64,000 nucleotides of DNA from Coprinellus micaceus. Its lineage: Eukaryota; Basidiomycota; Agaricomycetes; Agaricales; Psathyrellaceae. The notes below the pieces were generated by a model, which made no database searches, was not told the DNA's origin, and saw nothing but the letters and a program-made list of their open reading frames with translations. Shown in pieces: positions 34,168-45,877 of the stretch (positions are counted from its first letter, which is position 1; every line of letters starts with the position of its first letter). The position numbers and the translations under genes are program-made. The DNA lies in contig OX596338.1 in the NCBI GenBank assembly GCA_951394405.1, positions 3,720,001 to 3,784,000 of the forward strand, in the 5' to 3' direction.

Positions 34168-36468
34168 TCAAGACTTCTTCGCGTGCAGCTTCGCCCCTAG
34201 GCTCGTTACGATCTCAAAGCATAACACAAGGAGGAGCTGGCCGATGAGGTCCATGAGCGCTGAGTGGATGGGGAGCGCGTAGAGGTCGGGGTCGCGTTTC
34301 TTCGACCATAGCCAGTCGGTTAGGTATCTTGCGATCGTTAGGGATGCGAGGACCTGGATGTATAGACGTCGAATAATGATGGTCAGTTTCTAGTGGTGAG
34401 ATACGGATGAAAGAGCAACGGACCGCACAACAGAAGAATAGGACCGAGAACACTATAAAGAAGACGTGGAGCTTCAGCCAACCGAAGGCGTTCAGCACGA
34501 CGAGGAAGATGATCTCGACGGGGATGGTGATGAGAAGGAGAGTCATCATGACCAGCTTTCGGCTGGGTCCTTCGGGGCGAAGAACATTCCCGGCGTTGAT
34601 GGCTGCGGCGTGGAGGGAGGTCGATAGGCGCGAGACGAAAATGGAGCCTGCCGCTCCCGGAAGGCCTGCAGATGTTGAGTAGGTGTCAATTAATGAAGGG
34701 GGGCTGAACATACCGCTAATGACAATTGCCATAATGGCGAACCCTTCGTAACGGCTTACGAACATGTCCAAGACGACGCCGGTAGCACTGCTGATGACCA
34801 TCGCAATAAACAACGGCGACCATCCCTGGGTCAGAAGCTGTTTCACATGGGGATTCCGGGCGGTATACACCATACACGCGACAGCAATAATAACCATCGC
34901 AATACCCAATATAAACGGTATTGGCGTCCTTAGGAAGGGAAGAAGGATGGTCGATACCACACCAACAAGGCATAGTGTGACAAGGTCGCCGAGGCAGGAC
35001 GCGACGGCGGGGGCGATGTTGTCCGGATCAAGCTTGAACCGCCGACACACGACGATGAGCAAGCACATGAAGGAGCCAAGGATGAGGCCGGAGAGGAAGG
35101 CGGAAGTCATGCCTGTCGCAGCGACCATGATGAGCGTCGGGAAGCCCGAGTGCCTCACTCCCGCTTCTGGTGGTAGGTGGGGGATTGGTCTGCGGGTCTG
35201 CAGACTCTCTTCCTGGACCCTGGGGACGATCTTTCCTAGGACGAGCGAGACACACGCTGCGACAAAGGAGACGGAGATCGCTTGGACTTGGAGCATGGTC
35301 CAGTTGCCAATGAGCATGGATCGCATGGTTGCGGGGTCGTCGAGCTCGCCGATGTTGGCGGCGGTGGAGAGGCGGGCGGAAAGGTTCATTTCGAGGTTCC
35401 CCTGTAAGTTAAGGATGGTGGGGATGATCATGATGAGTTGGTCGACTTGGAGCATGGCATCCCAATGCTGGGCAGGTTCTATCAGCGAAATGCGGTGTAT
35501 GGGTCGCTCAGAACTCACCGAGACGGTATCCAGCAGCTTGCCGGTAAATAACAAACTGACGGTGGTCAACAGCAATGCCGGGGCAGCCTATTGGAGCAAT
35601 GAGTATATCGTTTGTAACCATTTGCTGACGAGAAAGAGGTTAGAAAGCGCCGGTGTCCTCTGGGTTGCCTTCAATGTCCTGCGCAGCGAGTTGGTATATC
35701 GTCTGCTGGCCGCTGTGGGACTTGCTTGTCCCGAGGCACTCGCAGAACACAAGGTCCTCTTTGCATGCAGGCGCTCCACCATGGAAACCGACCCTCGAAG
35801 GTCGAATGGTGCATAGGCCCGCGGTGATGGCAGAGGGGAAGCATGCGTCAACGGTTGGAACGATGTGAGGCACACAAACGAGCGTCCCAGACCTCGCGTT
35901 GGCGAGCGCGAGACCTTGTTCACTCGATATGCGGGACAGCATGGGGGCCGTAAACCGCGAGCCTCGCCTGCATTGCCATTCCCCCTTTCAACGCGCCCTT
36001 TCCAGGTTGACCCGCCGTTCTCTGCCCCGACATGAGGCAAGAATAGAGATGACCTCGTGGGCGACAAGAATTTGGCGGACATACGCCAGGCTTCAACACA
36101 CAAGCGCTCGCCTACGTGTCCCCCTGCCCATCCCGACCGCGGTAGCGTCTCCATTGGCAGTATGCATTTAGAGCTAGGAAATGGAATTGCTCACTCACCT
36201 CCACCACAATGCTCTTGGCCTGATGCCACAAGTTGGCTAACCTCGGTCCAGTTGCATAGTCCTTCCTTGGGGTCGCAGCCTCATGTCCTTGCAGTAGTCC
36301 CCGCTCGCCATCGTCTACGTCGAACTCGTCGTCGTCAGACTCTGACTCCGGGGTTGGCCCTGTTGATCCGCGCTTTTGTCGGTCGGCCACGTCGCCGACA
36401 GCGAGCATCTCTATGTCGTGGTGCAGGGCGTCGTTTCCTGGAGAACTAGAGCTCATAGCTGCATCCAA
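34168..36468 (-). CDS. SLC41/MgtE-type divalent cation transporter
   Basis: This is a membrane magnesium/divalent cation transporter of the MgtE superfamily. Exons on the minus strand are 36199-36468, 35519-35587, 34714-35467, 34424-34665 and 34168-34353 (506 aa). A hydrophilic acidic N-terminus of about 90 residues is followed by two MgtE half-domains with about ten membrane spans. Signatures are NLQGNLEMNLSARLSTAANIG and, in the second half, LPGAAGSIFVSRLSTSLHA. The second and third introns (51 and 48 nt) are short and in frame. Intron 1 (35588-36198) is 611 nt, ten times the local norm. It is divergent from ADA3. Confidence 0.88.
35640..35942 (-). other. 100-codon frame inside the long SLC41 intron
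   Basis: The frame MLSRISSEQGLALANARSGT... lies in intron 1 on the same strand and contains five Cys-bearing segments. It may be chance, an alternative exon or a nested gene. It has no signal peptide and no recognised motif. Confidence 0.2.
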
Positions 36469-36688
36469 TGCTGGAATTTTGAGAGAATGAGATGGCGGTT
36501 GAGGTCGAAGGGGTATACTTGTACACCACGCGCGTAATGGGCGTGGAAATCATCCCAAATTGGCGCGTGATCTGTATGACCTTCTTCCTTCTCGACCACC
36601 ACCACTAGATCTCGAGGCTTCGTCCCTGAGCCTCGAAGACCCTACGAACCCCAGGGAAACACCTCATCGTCCCTGTGATATACTGAAG
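36469..36688. promoter_or_regulatory. Divergent promoter of SLC41 transporter and ADA3
   Basis: The 220 bp between two divergent start codons must carry both promoters. A GTATACTTGTACACC stretch near its middle has no known meaning. Confidence 0.4.
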
Positions 36689-38931
36689 ATGCCTTCGGCC
36701 AGGCTATCACGCTATGCCGTGCCTCACGAGCCGCGTTCTTCTTTACTGAAGAACCCACCAGAATCGTCCTCTCCGATACCGTCTATTGAAGACCTTGAGT
36801 TGCTCCTACCGGACCTGAAGTTGCTGAAGGAATCGGCTTTGGAACGAAGCAAGAAGGCCAGCCATGATTTGCGGACAATTCAAGACTCGATGCGGAAGCT
36901 GAAGGAGAAGGAGAAGGGGAAGGCAAAGGCTGTTGATAGAGTAAAGAGGGAGCGCGATTGTGAGTCTATCACCACGTTATGAGAGTTTTACTGACCGAAA
37001 TCCCTCTGTACTTCAACCCATGACCACTTTCTCGATGATATTCTCAACATCCGCCTCCGTGTCGCCGCACAACTCGGTTATGCCACCACGACATCGAACG
37101 TTCATGGCTTACAGTTACTCCAATACCTGGCGATGACTCTCGCCATCCACACTATCCTGGCTCTAAACCCCGGATGAGTTCTTCAATACCAAACTCGGCA
37201 CGCTCTTCCGTCGATCCTAGGCGCTCGTGAGTGTCCCGTCTTCTAGAAGACGGCCCTCTACTGATCGAGTGTAATGCTTCAGTGCTCTAGAAGACAAGAA
37301 ACTATTGAAGAAGCGGAAACACGGAGAGGTAGATCCTGGGGAGAGTGACAGCAACCGTATGTTTCTCATTTCCCATTCATCACACGACTGATGTTATTCC
37401 AGAGACCCAACGCGCTCGTAAAGGATCCCCTGTAGTGGGAAGCCATGCTTCAGGCTCCTCGTCTCATAAAGCTCATCCAAAGTCCTCTATACCTCCGACT
37501 ATTCAACATCCCAAGGTTTGCCCTATATTTCTCTCATACAAGCTGCTTCGGCGTTTAACTTACTTTACGTAGGTTACAGCCGGGCCTGACTTCACGGTAC
37601 CTCCGTATATAAATCTCCTGCCATCCCGACCACCAATACCATCCCCGCCCATTCCTGGACCCAGTAAACCCATCAACGTCACGTCGGATTTCAGCAAAGT
37701 CAAGCAGCCACCACAAACCCAAGTAACGACCTTCTACTCGAGCACAGAACCCTACCTTCGCCCCGTCCGCGAAGAAGATGTCGGCTTCCTCGAATACACA
37801 GGTGACGAGGTGGAGCCTTTCATCATGCCAAAGCTCGGAGTTCACTATCTCGAAGTATGGGAGGAGCAGGACGCAAATGGCTATACTGGAATCATCCCAA
37901 AGGTGAAGGAAGCCCCAGCCTCCGCGTTCGTCGCACCCAAGCCGACATGGGACCCATCTACCTTGGTCGACCCAGACATGACTTCGGAGGACAAGGGACA
38001 CGGTCCCCTCACAGAGCGTGTCATCAGCGCGCTACTGCCCATACCAGATCTTGGTTGGAAGGGAGTGAAAGCCGCTGAAGACGCGATGGAGGGTCGACCT
38101 GGTGGAAGCGGTGCTGCTGCTGCAAGGCGAGAGCGGCTGAATGTCTCTGACCTTGAAAACCGTATACGAGATACAATGCGGTATCACGGACTTCTAGAAA
38201 CTGTCGTAAGTATTGGGATTCTCTCGCCGCCGCCGTTTTCTAACCACTCTGCTGGATAGCCTGATTTCAGTGAAAAGGTCGACGACCCCATTGCTACAGC
38301 ACTCCGACATGCACAGCAAGAGCTCCGGACGGTCGTAGCCACCAACAAAGCGCGCAAAGAACGACTTGCCGCTATAGCCAAGGACCGACTAGGCTACCAA
38401 GAGTATCTCGAGGTCCGAGAAACGCTCGACAAGGCCATCACGGCGAAATACGCCTCCCTTCAGAAGAAACCTGCGTTGAAACACATCAAAAACCACAAAA
38501 AGAAAAGGTTGGCTGGCGCGGCGGCGGCGTCTGCAGCAGCAGCAGCCGCGAACGCTGAAGCAGAGAACACGACGGGCGTTCCGGCGGCGGTGGGGTTGAA
38601 CCCGGACGACGAGAACCACTTGTTGGTTGATGAGCAATTGAAGAAGTACGTGGAGACGAGACGGAAATGGGTGGAGGAAGTGGGGTCGGTGTTTGATGAA
38701 CTACAAGAGCAGAAGCCTGGGAGGATATGGGGTTTTCCGACGGAGAGTGTTTACCTGGGCGTGGACGATGAGGTTAGGGAGAAGTTGCTGAGGGAGACCA
38801 TGAGTACAGGTATCCCTGGCCCTTCCAGTTTTCTCAATCACGGTGGAGGGGTGTCAAGCCGAGCAAATGGGGTGCACATAGATGAGAAGGGAAAGGGAAG
38901 AGCCCAAGACGATGCCATGGATATAAGTTGA
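36689..38931 (+). CDS. ADA3: ADA3/NGG1, SAGA/ADA histone acetyltransferase subunit
   Basis: ADA3 links the GCN5 acetyltransferase module to SAGA and ADA complexes in the nucleus. Exons are 36689-36959, 37115-37226, 37283-37356, 37403-37515, 37573-38205 and 38260-38931 (624 aa). The N-terminal part is a coiled-coil-like segment (LLPDLKLLKESALERSKKA) with a Lys-rich end. The C-terminal half holds the ADA3 domain: PDFSEKVDDPIATALRHAQ, RLGYQEYLEVRETLDKAI and LNPDDENHLLVDEQLKKYVE. Intron 1 (36960-37114) contains a misleading open frame, but only the acceptor at 37114 gives a phase-correct join. The first family-like ATG is 36689. Confidence 0.88.
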
Positions 38932-39362
38932 GTATGGGCATACTCCGCTCGTACACATCTCTTCCCTATGTTCCATATGTACTCCACCTCGTCCCTTTCC
39001 CTGGACGTTTTACCCTGCCAGCCACAGCCTACCCAATTCGCTCCTTCTTCTCCAGTCCTTTTGTAATCTCACTTCAGTTCGACATTCGCTATCCTCCTTC
39101 CCTTCATCCTGTAGTTCTGCTTTCGTCCTGTTACTTTACGACCAGCCACGACAATCACATACCCGCTTCGCAGTTCAAGTGGCCGCCCTGGGACCCGCTT
39201 CAAGTTGAGCGTTCGACCGGTTCTTCGTGGCGGGACTAAACCCTGTGTTCGAGTCAACCCCGCGAGGTGCCAGTGTGTATCCTCCTTGAACCTTCTGGGA
39301 ACCAAAAATTACTGTCATCGCAGCCAAATTGAGCCAATGGAGGGGCAGGAGGCAAAACTGAA
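38932..39362. other. Intergenic between ADA3 and tRNA-Gly
   Basis: Pyrimidine-rich 3' side of ADA3, no gene motif. Confidence 0.5.
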
Positions 39363-39446
39363 TGCATTAAGAGGGAATCGAACCCCCGGCGGGTCGAGTC
39401 AGTACCCGAATGGCAACGACCCAGGTTACCACTACCCCATTAATGC
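39363..39446 (-). tRNA. tRNA-Gly(GCC) with 13-nt intron, copy 3
   Basis: It is the same as the other two copies in all stems and loops on the minus strand. The intron differs by one base near its start (TTCGGG versus TTCGAG). A TTTT run follows the 3' end. Confidence 0.93.
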
Positions 39447-39708
39447 CTTGGGGACGGGTCCAAAGAGATATATTCGAGCCTGGCCTTGGTCCTTGTTGTC
39501 TGCGCCCCGAAAACCCGCTTCACGAGCCGTTCTTTGGGTCCCCCCGTGGTGCCCTCGCCTACAGGAACTCCTCCCCGCTCACGTCGTCAAGCGCCACAGG
39601 TCGCGATACTGAAGTATAGGTCCGTCGCAGCTGTCGGTGTGGGGCCTCAGGAATTAATTCTGGGTAATCTATAGTACGCACACAAACGATACTCCGTCGG
39701 GAAGGCGT

Positions 39709-41856
39709 TCAATCCTCGTTCAGGACGCGCCTCCCTGAGCCCCCCTCGCCGGCTACGCCCAGTAAATGGGCTACAGTCCGTCCCGGGGGCTTGAAGCAGT
39801 GATCGAACTCATAGAACGGGAAGGATCTCGCATCGTTGTCCAGATTCCACGCCAATTTCCATGTCTTCTCCTCCGCGAGATCTCGCTCTCCCGGGGTGCT
39901 CCATCCTTTCGCTCTACAGCATCGCAGGATGGCCCTCCTCCAGTCGAGACATATCGGAGAACACATATCCCACTCGTCATCGCACTAGTTTGATTGATCT
40001 TAGCGCCAACGTCTGCTAAGGGAGGTAGCCGGGATGCACTCACATTTGCGTGGACTCGCCAGAACATTTGAGAGATGTTTTGGGGGGCGAGCTCCGGCCT
40101 CACACCCATTACCGTACACACCCACCATTCAACGTCGAAATGGGAGGTGGTTCCTCCCGAAGAGGCGTCCTGTCCGAAGACAGCAAGTATTGCTTCCAGG
40201 AACGATGCCCAATCGTCCTTGAGGAGCGTTTGAAAGAAAGGTGACGCTTCCGAAGGTGCGAGTGGGGTCCAAGGCGCTTTATCTGAGAGGGTGCCAAGGA
40301 GCGCAACGGTCTATGTCAACAACTCTCCGAGGCAACACTGTATGGTATTCAACGTACGTTGGAAAATATGGAGGTAGCTCTTCTCTCTGAGACCCACCGC
40401 ACTGCGACGACCAGGGTCCTGGTCGCAATGCATACGAAGGAAGTCGCAGAGAGATCTGTGATATATGTGATATGGCGATGAAGCATCATCAAACGCCGGG
40501 GTGTGGATTAACGACGATAGGTTCCCCAATAGGTACTCTGCTTGACCGGGGTTCGTTTCGAATAGCTGCCTGCAGTAGCGTGCAGGCAGCGACGGGTAGT
40601 GACCAGCCCCAAGAAGCATTATCCACTCAGATGCAAGGGCCGTATCGGGACTGGAGTTGAGGACATGGACGTATAACGCGTCAAGCGCCTTGAATGGGTT
40701 CCCATTGGTGGGCCCAGGTCGCAGCTGAAGCAGGTGGTCTAGTTGAAGGGGGGGAGGATGTGCTCCATCCTGCACAAATCGAATCGCTGTTGCGGCGTAA
40801 ATGAATTGTCCAGAGGCTCTCTGCACCAGTATCTTGATTGTGCGTTCCGTGGGCCAAGGAGAAGGAATATTGTAGCGACGCCGGGTGTCGGAGAATTTGC
40901 TCCTGAGGAAAAGCTCGATATCATCGTCAGGATTATACTTGTCGTCGAGGAACAGCTCGAGGGTGAGGTTCTTCGTTGGCTCCGTTGCGAAGAACACCCG
41001 TATCCATCGCTCAGGCCGGCTGGCGATGAAGATGCGAAAGGGGAAAGTCGGATTCGTGGCGAGTTGGACCAGTGCGGAGAGAATCTCGAGTTGGTCAACC
41101 TCGTTTGCGTGTAGGGCTTGGAGGCGGGTCATGTTCCCTAAGGTATCCCGCGTGAGTACTTCACTCTCTACCTCGTCCAAGCCATCGATTATAATGACTA
41201 GAGGCGACGAAGGGAGAGAAGCGGCGGAAAGCTGCAAAGGCTCAAGTAAAAGGGCCCTGCATTGGTCCTTCAAGCGCTTCCGAAACACAGTTGGGTCGCG
41301 TTTCACCGAAGATAGGATATGCCCTCGCAATGTGCCCGTGCCATCGCTCAGCATGAGCTGGTAGGCAAGGGTTGGGATCAGAAACCTCTTCCACCGGCGA
41401 CTAGGCGATCCGGCGAACGAGGAGAAGAAGAAACTTGCTGCGAGCAGGCCACGCTCTTCGCACGCTTCCGAAAGGGAGCCAGCGATAGCAGTTTTTCCAC
41501 TACCCGCAGGGCCGGACATCCATAGTATCTGCTTCGGCTCGGAGTCGGTGCCACCATGCGAAGTTATCCAGCTAAAGACATCCTCTTGCACTGCCTTCCT
41601 GGTGTCTGGGTGGCAGGTCGGGGGGTCGGAACGCTCAGAGGAGTTGTGCATTGCACCGTCCGAGATGTTCTCTCGCAGTTCTACATTGAAAGTCATCGTC
41701 AGCGTGGTTCAACTTTGAAGGAGGCTGGGAAAGGCCAATCTTACCTTCGAACGCCCTGTCTGGCACCCCAATGTTTTGAATGTAGTTGTTGGCTGTGATC
41801 GCTGTGTCGATGTTGCTGACGAAGTGGTGGGCATTCTGGAAATATGAGGTGGTCAT
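39709..41856 (-). CDS. NACHT/STAND-type ATPase, copy C (intact, diverged)
   Basis: Exons on the minus strand are 41745-41856, 40358-41680, 40044-40282 and 39709-39984 (649 aa). The exon plan equals that of copy A. The N-motif is YFQNAHHFVSNIDTAITANN. The core has GPAGSGKTA, IIIIDGLDEVESE and ASRPERWIRVFF. YHRSLCDFLR precedes the last two exons, which end in C-x6-C-x3-C-x2-W, LRCCRAKGW and FDHCFKPPGRTVAHLL. It is clearly older than the A/B/D group but keeps the C-terminal module, showing that module is under constraint. A ligand-sensing repeat region such as WD40 or ankyrin is absent. Confidence 0.85.
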
Positions 41857-42669
41857 GGTTGGGAAGCAAGAGTGCGCGATGGCACCGCAGCCACATCTGA
41901 TGCCAAACGGGTTGTTTGGGCCGAGGTCGTCAGGCAACCCATGCGAGTCCATGCCATGTGGGCAGTACATACCCCAGGCATACTCTATATGCCAATTTCT
42001 ATTTAGCGAGCGCATCCCTTCAAGGTCTCCTGGCATGGGCTCTCAGCGCCTGCATGACTTCTGTCGGTAGTTTGAGTTGGCTGCAGTACGTTGACAAGAG
42101 TAGGGGCAAACCCAGTGCAATATTTCCTGCATGCCTCAGTGATGGATAGCTCAAAAGGATATGAGGGGTGTAAGTACGGAACATGCCTGAGCTACACACT
42201 ATCGGAAGGTTCATTCTACTGGCTGATCATGGCACATGCTGCGTCGCGCACGAATTCGCTGTTACAACTTCCAGAATGGATGCAAAGTAAGTAAGTAAGG
42301 GTTGTTGTGTTCATTGGCGTCTCGCTGGTGGGGGAATCCAACTATGTGGTTGATCAGACTTAAGAAGCGATTGCCCACCTCTGAAAGTATAAGTATTTAG
42401 AACTCGGGGACAGTTTTCTCAGTCGTTGCAGATTCGACGGAAACTGGGGGCAGTGCTTAAGGTTTTGGGGAACTCCACTCAAAGTCCATACCATGCACCC
42501 CCTAGAGTACCACTTTACGTCGCTACGACCCTTGAATATTTATCACCAGTACAGGCGGAGTAACCAGTCGCGAGAAGCGGGCGCTTAATGAGTTCGGCTG
42601 AGTCATCAGGGAGATGATGTGCACCAACCGAGCACCAACCGATTTCATCGATTCCCCACTAGTACCACC
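41857..42669. other. Divergent intergenic region between copies C and D
   Basis: No gene was seen. It has GGGCGCTT at 42579-42586 followed by a TGAGTCA heptamer, the core recognised by AP-1/GCN4-type bZIP factors. Confidence 0.5.
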
Positions 42670-43818
42670 ATGTCGACCTCGATGTTTCAAAATGCTCACC
42701 ACTTCGTTGGCATTGGGGGTACATTCGTTTCCACTCAGAGCTACCACGTCTACAACCCTCCGATGTGCCATCCTGAGACCAGGAAAGCGGTCCAAGAGGA
42801 CGTCTTCAGCTGGATCACTCATGGAGACGGAGAGGCCGAGCCGAAGAAGATACTCTGGATGTCAGGCCCCGCAGGCTGTGGAAAGACCGCGATCGCAGGA
42901 ACGGTCGCGGAGGAATGTGAAGGGCGCGGCTTGCTTGCCGGAAGCTTCTTCTGCTCGTCATTCTCCAGGTCGCACAAACGGCGCTCGAAACGGTTTGTAA
43001 TCCCCACCCTGGCATATCAGCTCACGCAAAACGACGGTACTGGTGTGGTACGAAAGGCGATCCTATCTTCGATTGAAAGAGATCCTACTGTCTTCCGGAA
43101 GCGACTGAAGGACCAATGCCGGGTCTTCTTACTGCAGCCTTTCCAAAATCTTCACACCCAAGGTTCACCCCACATCGCCCAACAAATTATCATCATCGAC
43201 GGCCTCAACGAGATAGAAAGCAGCGACTCAAGACAGCTCGATCGGCAGAAAGCGCTTCAGGAGAACGAGGCCGACCAGGTCGAAGTGCTCTCCGCGCTCC
43301 TCCATGCGATAAACCATCCCATGTTTCCCTTCCGTATTCTTGTCGTCAGCCGCCCGGAGTGTGGGATACGAGCGTTTTTTTCTGGGCAGCAAGCACAGAA
43401 CATCACGCTCCAGCTGTTCCTGGATGACAAGTACAACCCCGACGATGATATCGAGTTATTCCTACGGAGCAAATTCGCAAATGTGCGACGCCGATACCGC
43501 CTTCCTTCGTCCTGGCCACCCGAAGATGTTATCCCGGAATTGGTGGCCAAGGCGTCCGGGCAGTTCATATACGCTGCGAACGTGATCCGTTTTCTTCAAG
43601 ATGGGTCCGATGCTCCCCCCCCCCACCAGCTGGATCGTGTTATGCGCTTGCAGACATTGACAGCCGAGGACATCGCCGAGAACCCCTTTGGCGCTCAGTC
43701 CCTTCCCCTTCCACTTGCGCAAAGCTCCCTGGGAGTGTCTTGCGGAGGATCACTTTCACGTCCAATGAGGCCTACTGGAGATGTATTGGGGAGCGCAGCT
43801 AGAGCAGAACGCAGATGA
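42670..43818 (+). pseudogene. NACHT/STAND-type ATPase, copy D, deleted and truncated
   Basis: A single open frame of 382 codons begins MSTSMFQNAHHF. It is very close to copies A and B. The segment from late exon 1 to early exon 2, including intron 1, is missing: YHVYN joins directly to PPMCHPETR, still in frame. Walker A is intact (GPAGCGKTA), but Walker B reads DGLNE instead of DGLDE, replacing an acidic residue expected to support ATP hydrolysis. Homology to A ends near 43690 and an unrelated tail follows, so the last third, including the C-terminal module, is lost. It is a decayed copy or a short expressed remnant. Confidence 0.78.
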
Positions 43819-44297
43819 GACTTGGATAGGATGGACGCGCCCAAGACGTGCCCGGATCAGCAGGGTTGGCCTTGAGTTTATCATCAAACCTTGAGGTCCA
43901 ACTGTTGCAGGATAAATGGAGGGGAATAATTTGGGCTTGTACTCTTTATTCACTCGCAAGCCTCCAAAATATGCACTTCCCCTGGTGGATATAACTTCTG
44001 TGTGTATTCCAACTGTTTCAGGTGTGGTCAGCCCAGTTGGGCGCTTGTTGAGTCCGGCATGTTGTGTTCCGCTGAGTCATCGGGAAGTCGGCTGCGTAGG
44101 TGACGATGCACCCGGCACTGTGACTGCGAAAGTCGCGACTCCCTCTTCGGAGTCTTCCTCTGCATCTACCCTCATCCTTGAGAGTCTTCACAATTCAAAC
44201 GCGCGCCCAGTACCTTCAGAGACGGTCGGAGTTCTCACATCTGTAGTAAGGAGGGCAGTTTCAAGGACCAGGCCAAGGGAGAGATTCAGGAGGAGCC
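43819..44297. other. Intergenic downstream of copy D
   Basis: No trace of the missing C-terminal third of copy D was seen. GGGCGCTT at 44039-44046 is followed by TGAGTCC and then TGAGTCA, as upstream of copy D. Confidence 0.45.
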
Positions 44298-45236
44298 ATG
44301 GCCTCTGTCAAGATCGGAACGCTCATTATCAGGGTGAGTACCATGGTTTTGTAACGGGGAAGAGATCCACTCGCACAGTATTCTGACGTATGAAGACGCT
44401 AGCGAAACCTATCGCCACTATGGTAAAGGAACGGGCTAGACAGTGCGTGGCGGCGGTATATCCTCTCTGAACAAACCGGTTACTGACTGGTTTGAAGACA
44501 CCCCAGGTTCAGAGAGATGTGCATAAATCTCGCGCAGAACTTGTACCGCACCGAGATTCGACTGAGGACGAACATCTTGGGTGAAGCAATGCGGCCGGCA
44601 CATGTTCGACCGCTGTCAGAAACGAGGTGAGGGGTTCGGACGGTCTCTCGGTGGGTTCGGTTAACCCATTTCCAACAGAGCCATAGACCAGGGCGCCAAC
44701 TTCATCGCAGAGGGTTTCATGTTCAGCGTAGCAGCAGTGCTCATATTAGGCGAAACATACCGGAGTTCCCGTTCACAATCAAAACGACGCGACTCGGTCA
44801 ACGACCAACTCGAAGACCTTACGGAGGGGCTCACAGAGCTCCGAACACGCGTCGACACGTTGGTAGAAAAGTGGGAAGTGCAGCTGAATGAGGAGAAACA
44901 GAGGTGTGTGATAAAGCTCACGTACCGCACCCTCTACCGAATTAAACACTTGGCTTTGTGTCCAGGAACGACGAGCTCGCTCGAATACTGGAACGAGTGG
45001 TCGAAATTGGCTTGCGAGGCGGCTGGGCAGAATTTGAAGGGACCCCCTTGCAGTTACCCCGCATTCAACTTGCTCCTCGGTCTGTGACATCCGCACTGGC
45101 ATCTCAACCGAACGCGTTCAACGACCCAGAGCTCCACTCGATATCTGACTTGCCGCCTGCTGAGACCGAAATCAACGTCGAAGAGGACGCGACCACCCGG
45201 GACAAGAAAGATAAGGACGGCAAGCCCAAGGCATAG
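44298..45236 (+). CDS. OPA3: OPA3-like mitochondrial protein
   Basis: Exons 44298-44333, 44396-44442, 44498-44626, 44679-44903 and 44966-45236 give 235 aa. OPA3 proteins are mitochondrial and needed for normal organelle function; the biochemical role is unclear. Signatures are IGTLIIRTLAKPIATMVKE, RARQHPRFREMCINLAQ and AIDQGANFIAEGFMFSVAAV, then a coiled coil of about residues 95-145. A Lys/Asp-rich C-terminal tail extends past the usual family end. The ATG at 44298 immediately precedes the conserved N-terminus. Confidence 0.92.
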
Positions 45237-45877
45237 AACCTGCTATTGGTTCACTCACCCATAGATTAGGCCCCTCAACTTACGACCCGTATGACGATTG
45301 ACTAATTCTAATACCAGGGCGCTGCATAAGCGCCTATTAGATCCATCAGCTATCGAAGATCTACGATACACCCGGTCTCGGCGCTCCCGAAGCTCATAAA
45401 CCTATCTGAACTCTGTTTCCGGTTCCCCACAGTGAACCAAGTACTCAGTTCAAAACAACATCCCTTCCTTCTGGTGGTCTATATTCACTGTAGACGTCCC
45501 TTCCTTGATGGCCGCGCTTTCCCCTTCGGTCTGGCTTTGGATATGTTCAAGACTCTCAGAATCTCTTCCTGAAAAGGGTCACCCCCCACTCCCCGTTCTC
45601 GCAACTGTTTGCCGGCGCCTAGACCAACTTCCTATCCAACGAATCCTTTAATCTCAGTCCCACCGCTCCTTCAAACATTTAATTTTTACTGCAGTTCAAC
45701 TGCGATGGACTTGGAGGGGCTGGAGAATTTGGGCTTGTTCCCCCGCGGTTCTCTGCATCGATCGCCCGGCATGTCATAAACTGCGATCATCCCATGGATG
45801 GGCGCTTACTTCAGGACCCAGAGCGTGGGGATGTAGGTCCAGCGCCTTGGCTCATTCGGGGACTGTACGTAACTACT
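45237..45877. other. Intergenic between OPA3 and the secreted-protein array
   Basis: No gene motif was seen. GGGCGCTTA lies at 45800-45808. Confidence 0.5.

Noticed and set aside
37024..37178. Frame HDHFLDDILNIRLRV... as an ADA3 exon
   Set aside because: No AG acceptor can open it, an upstream stop blocks it, and splicing 36959 to 37115 gives a clean phase and family-like sequence.
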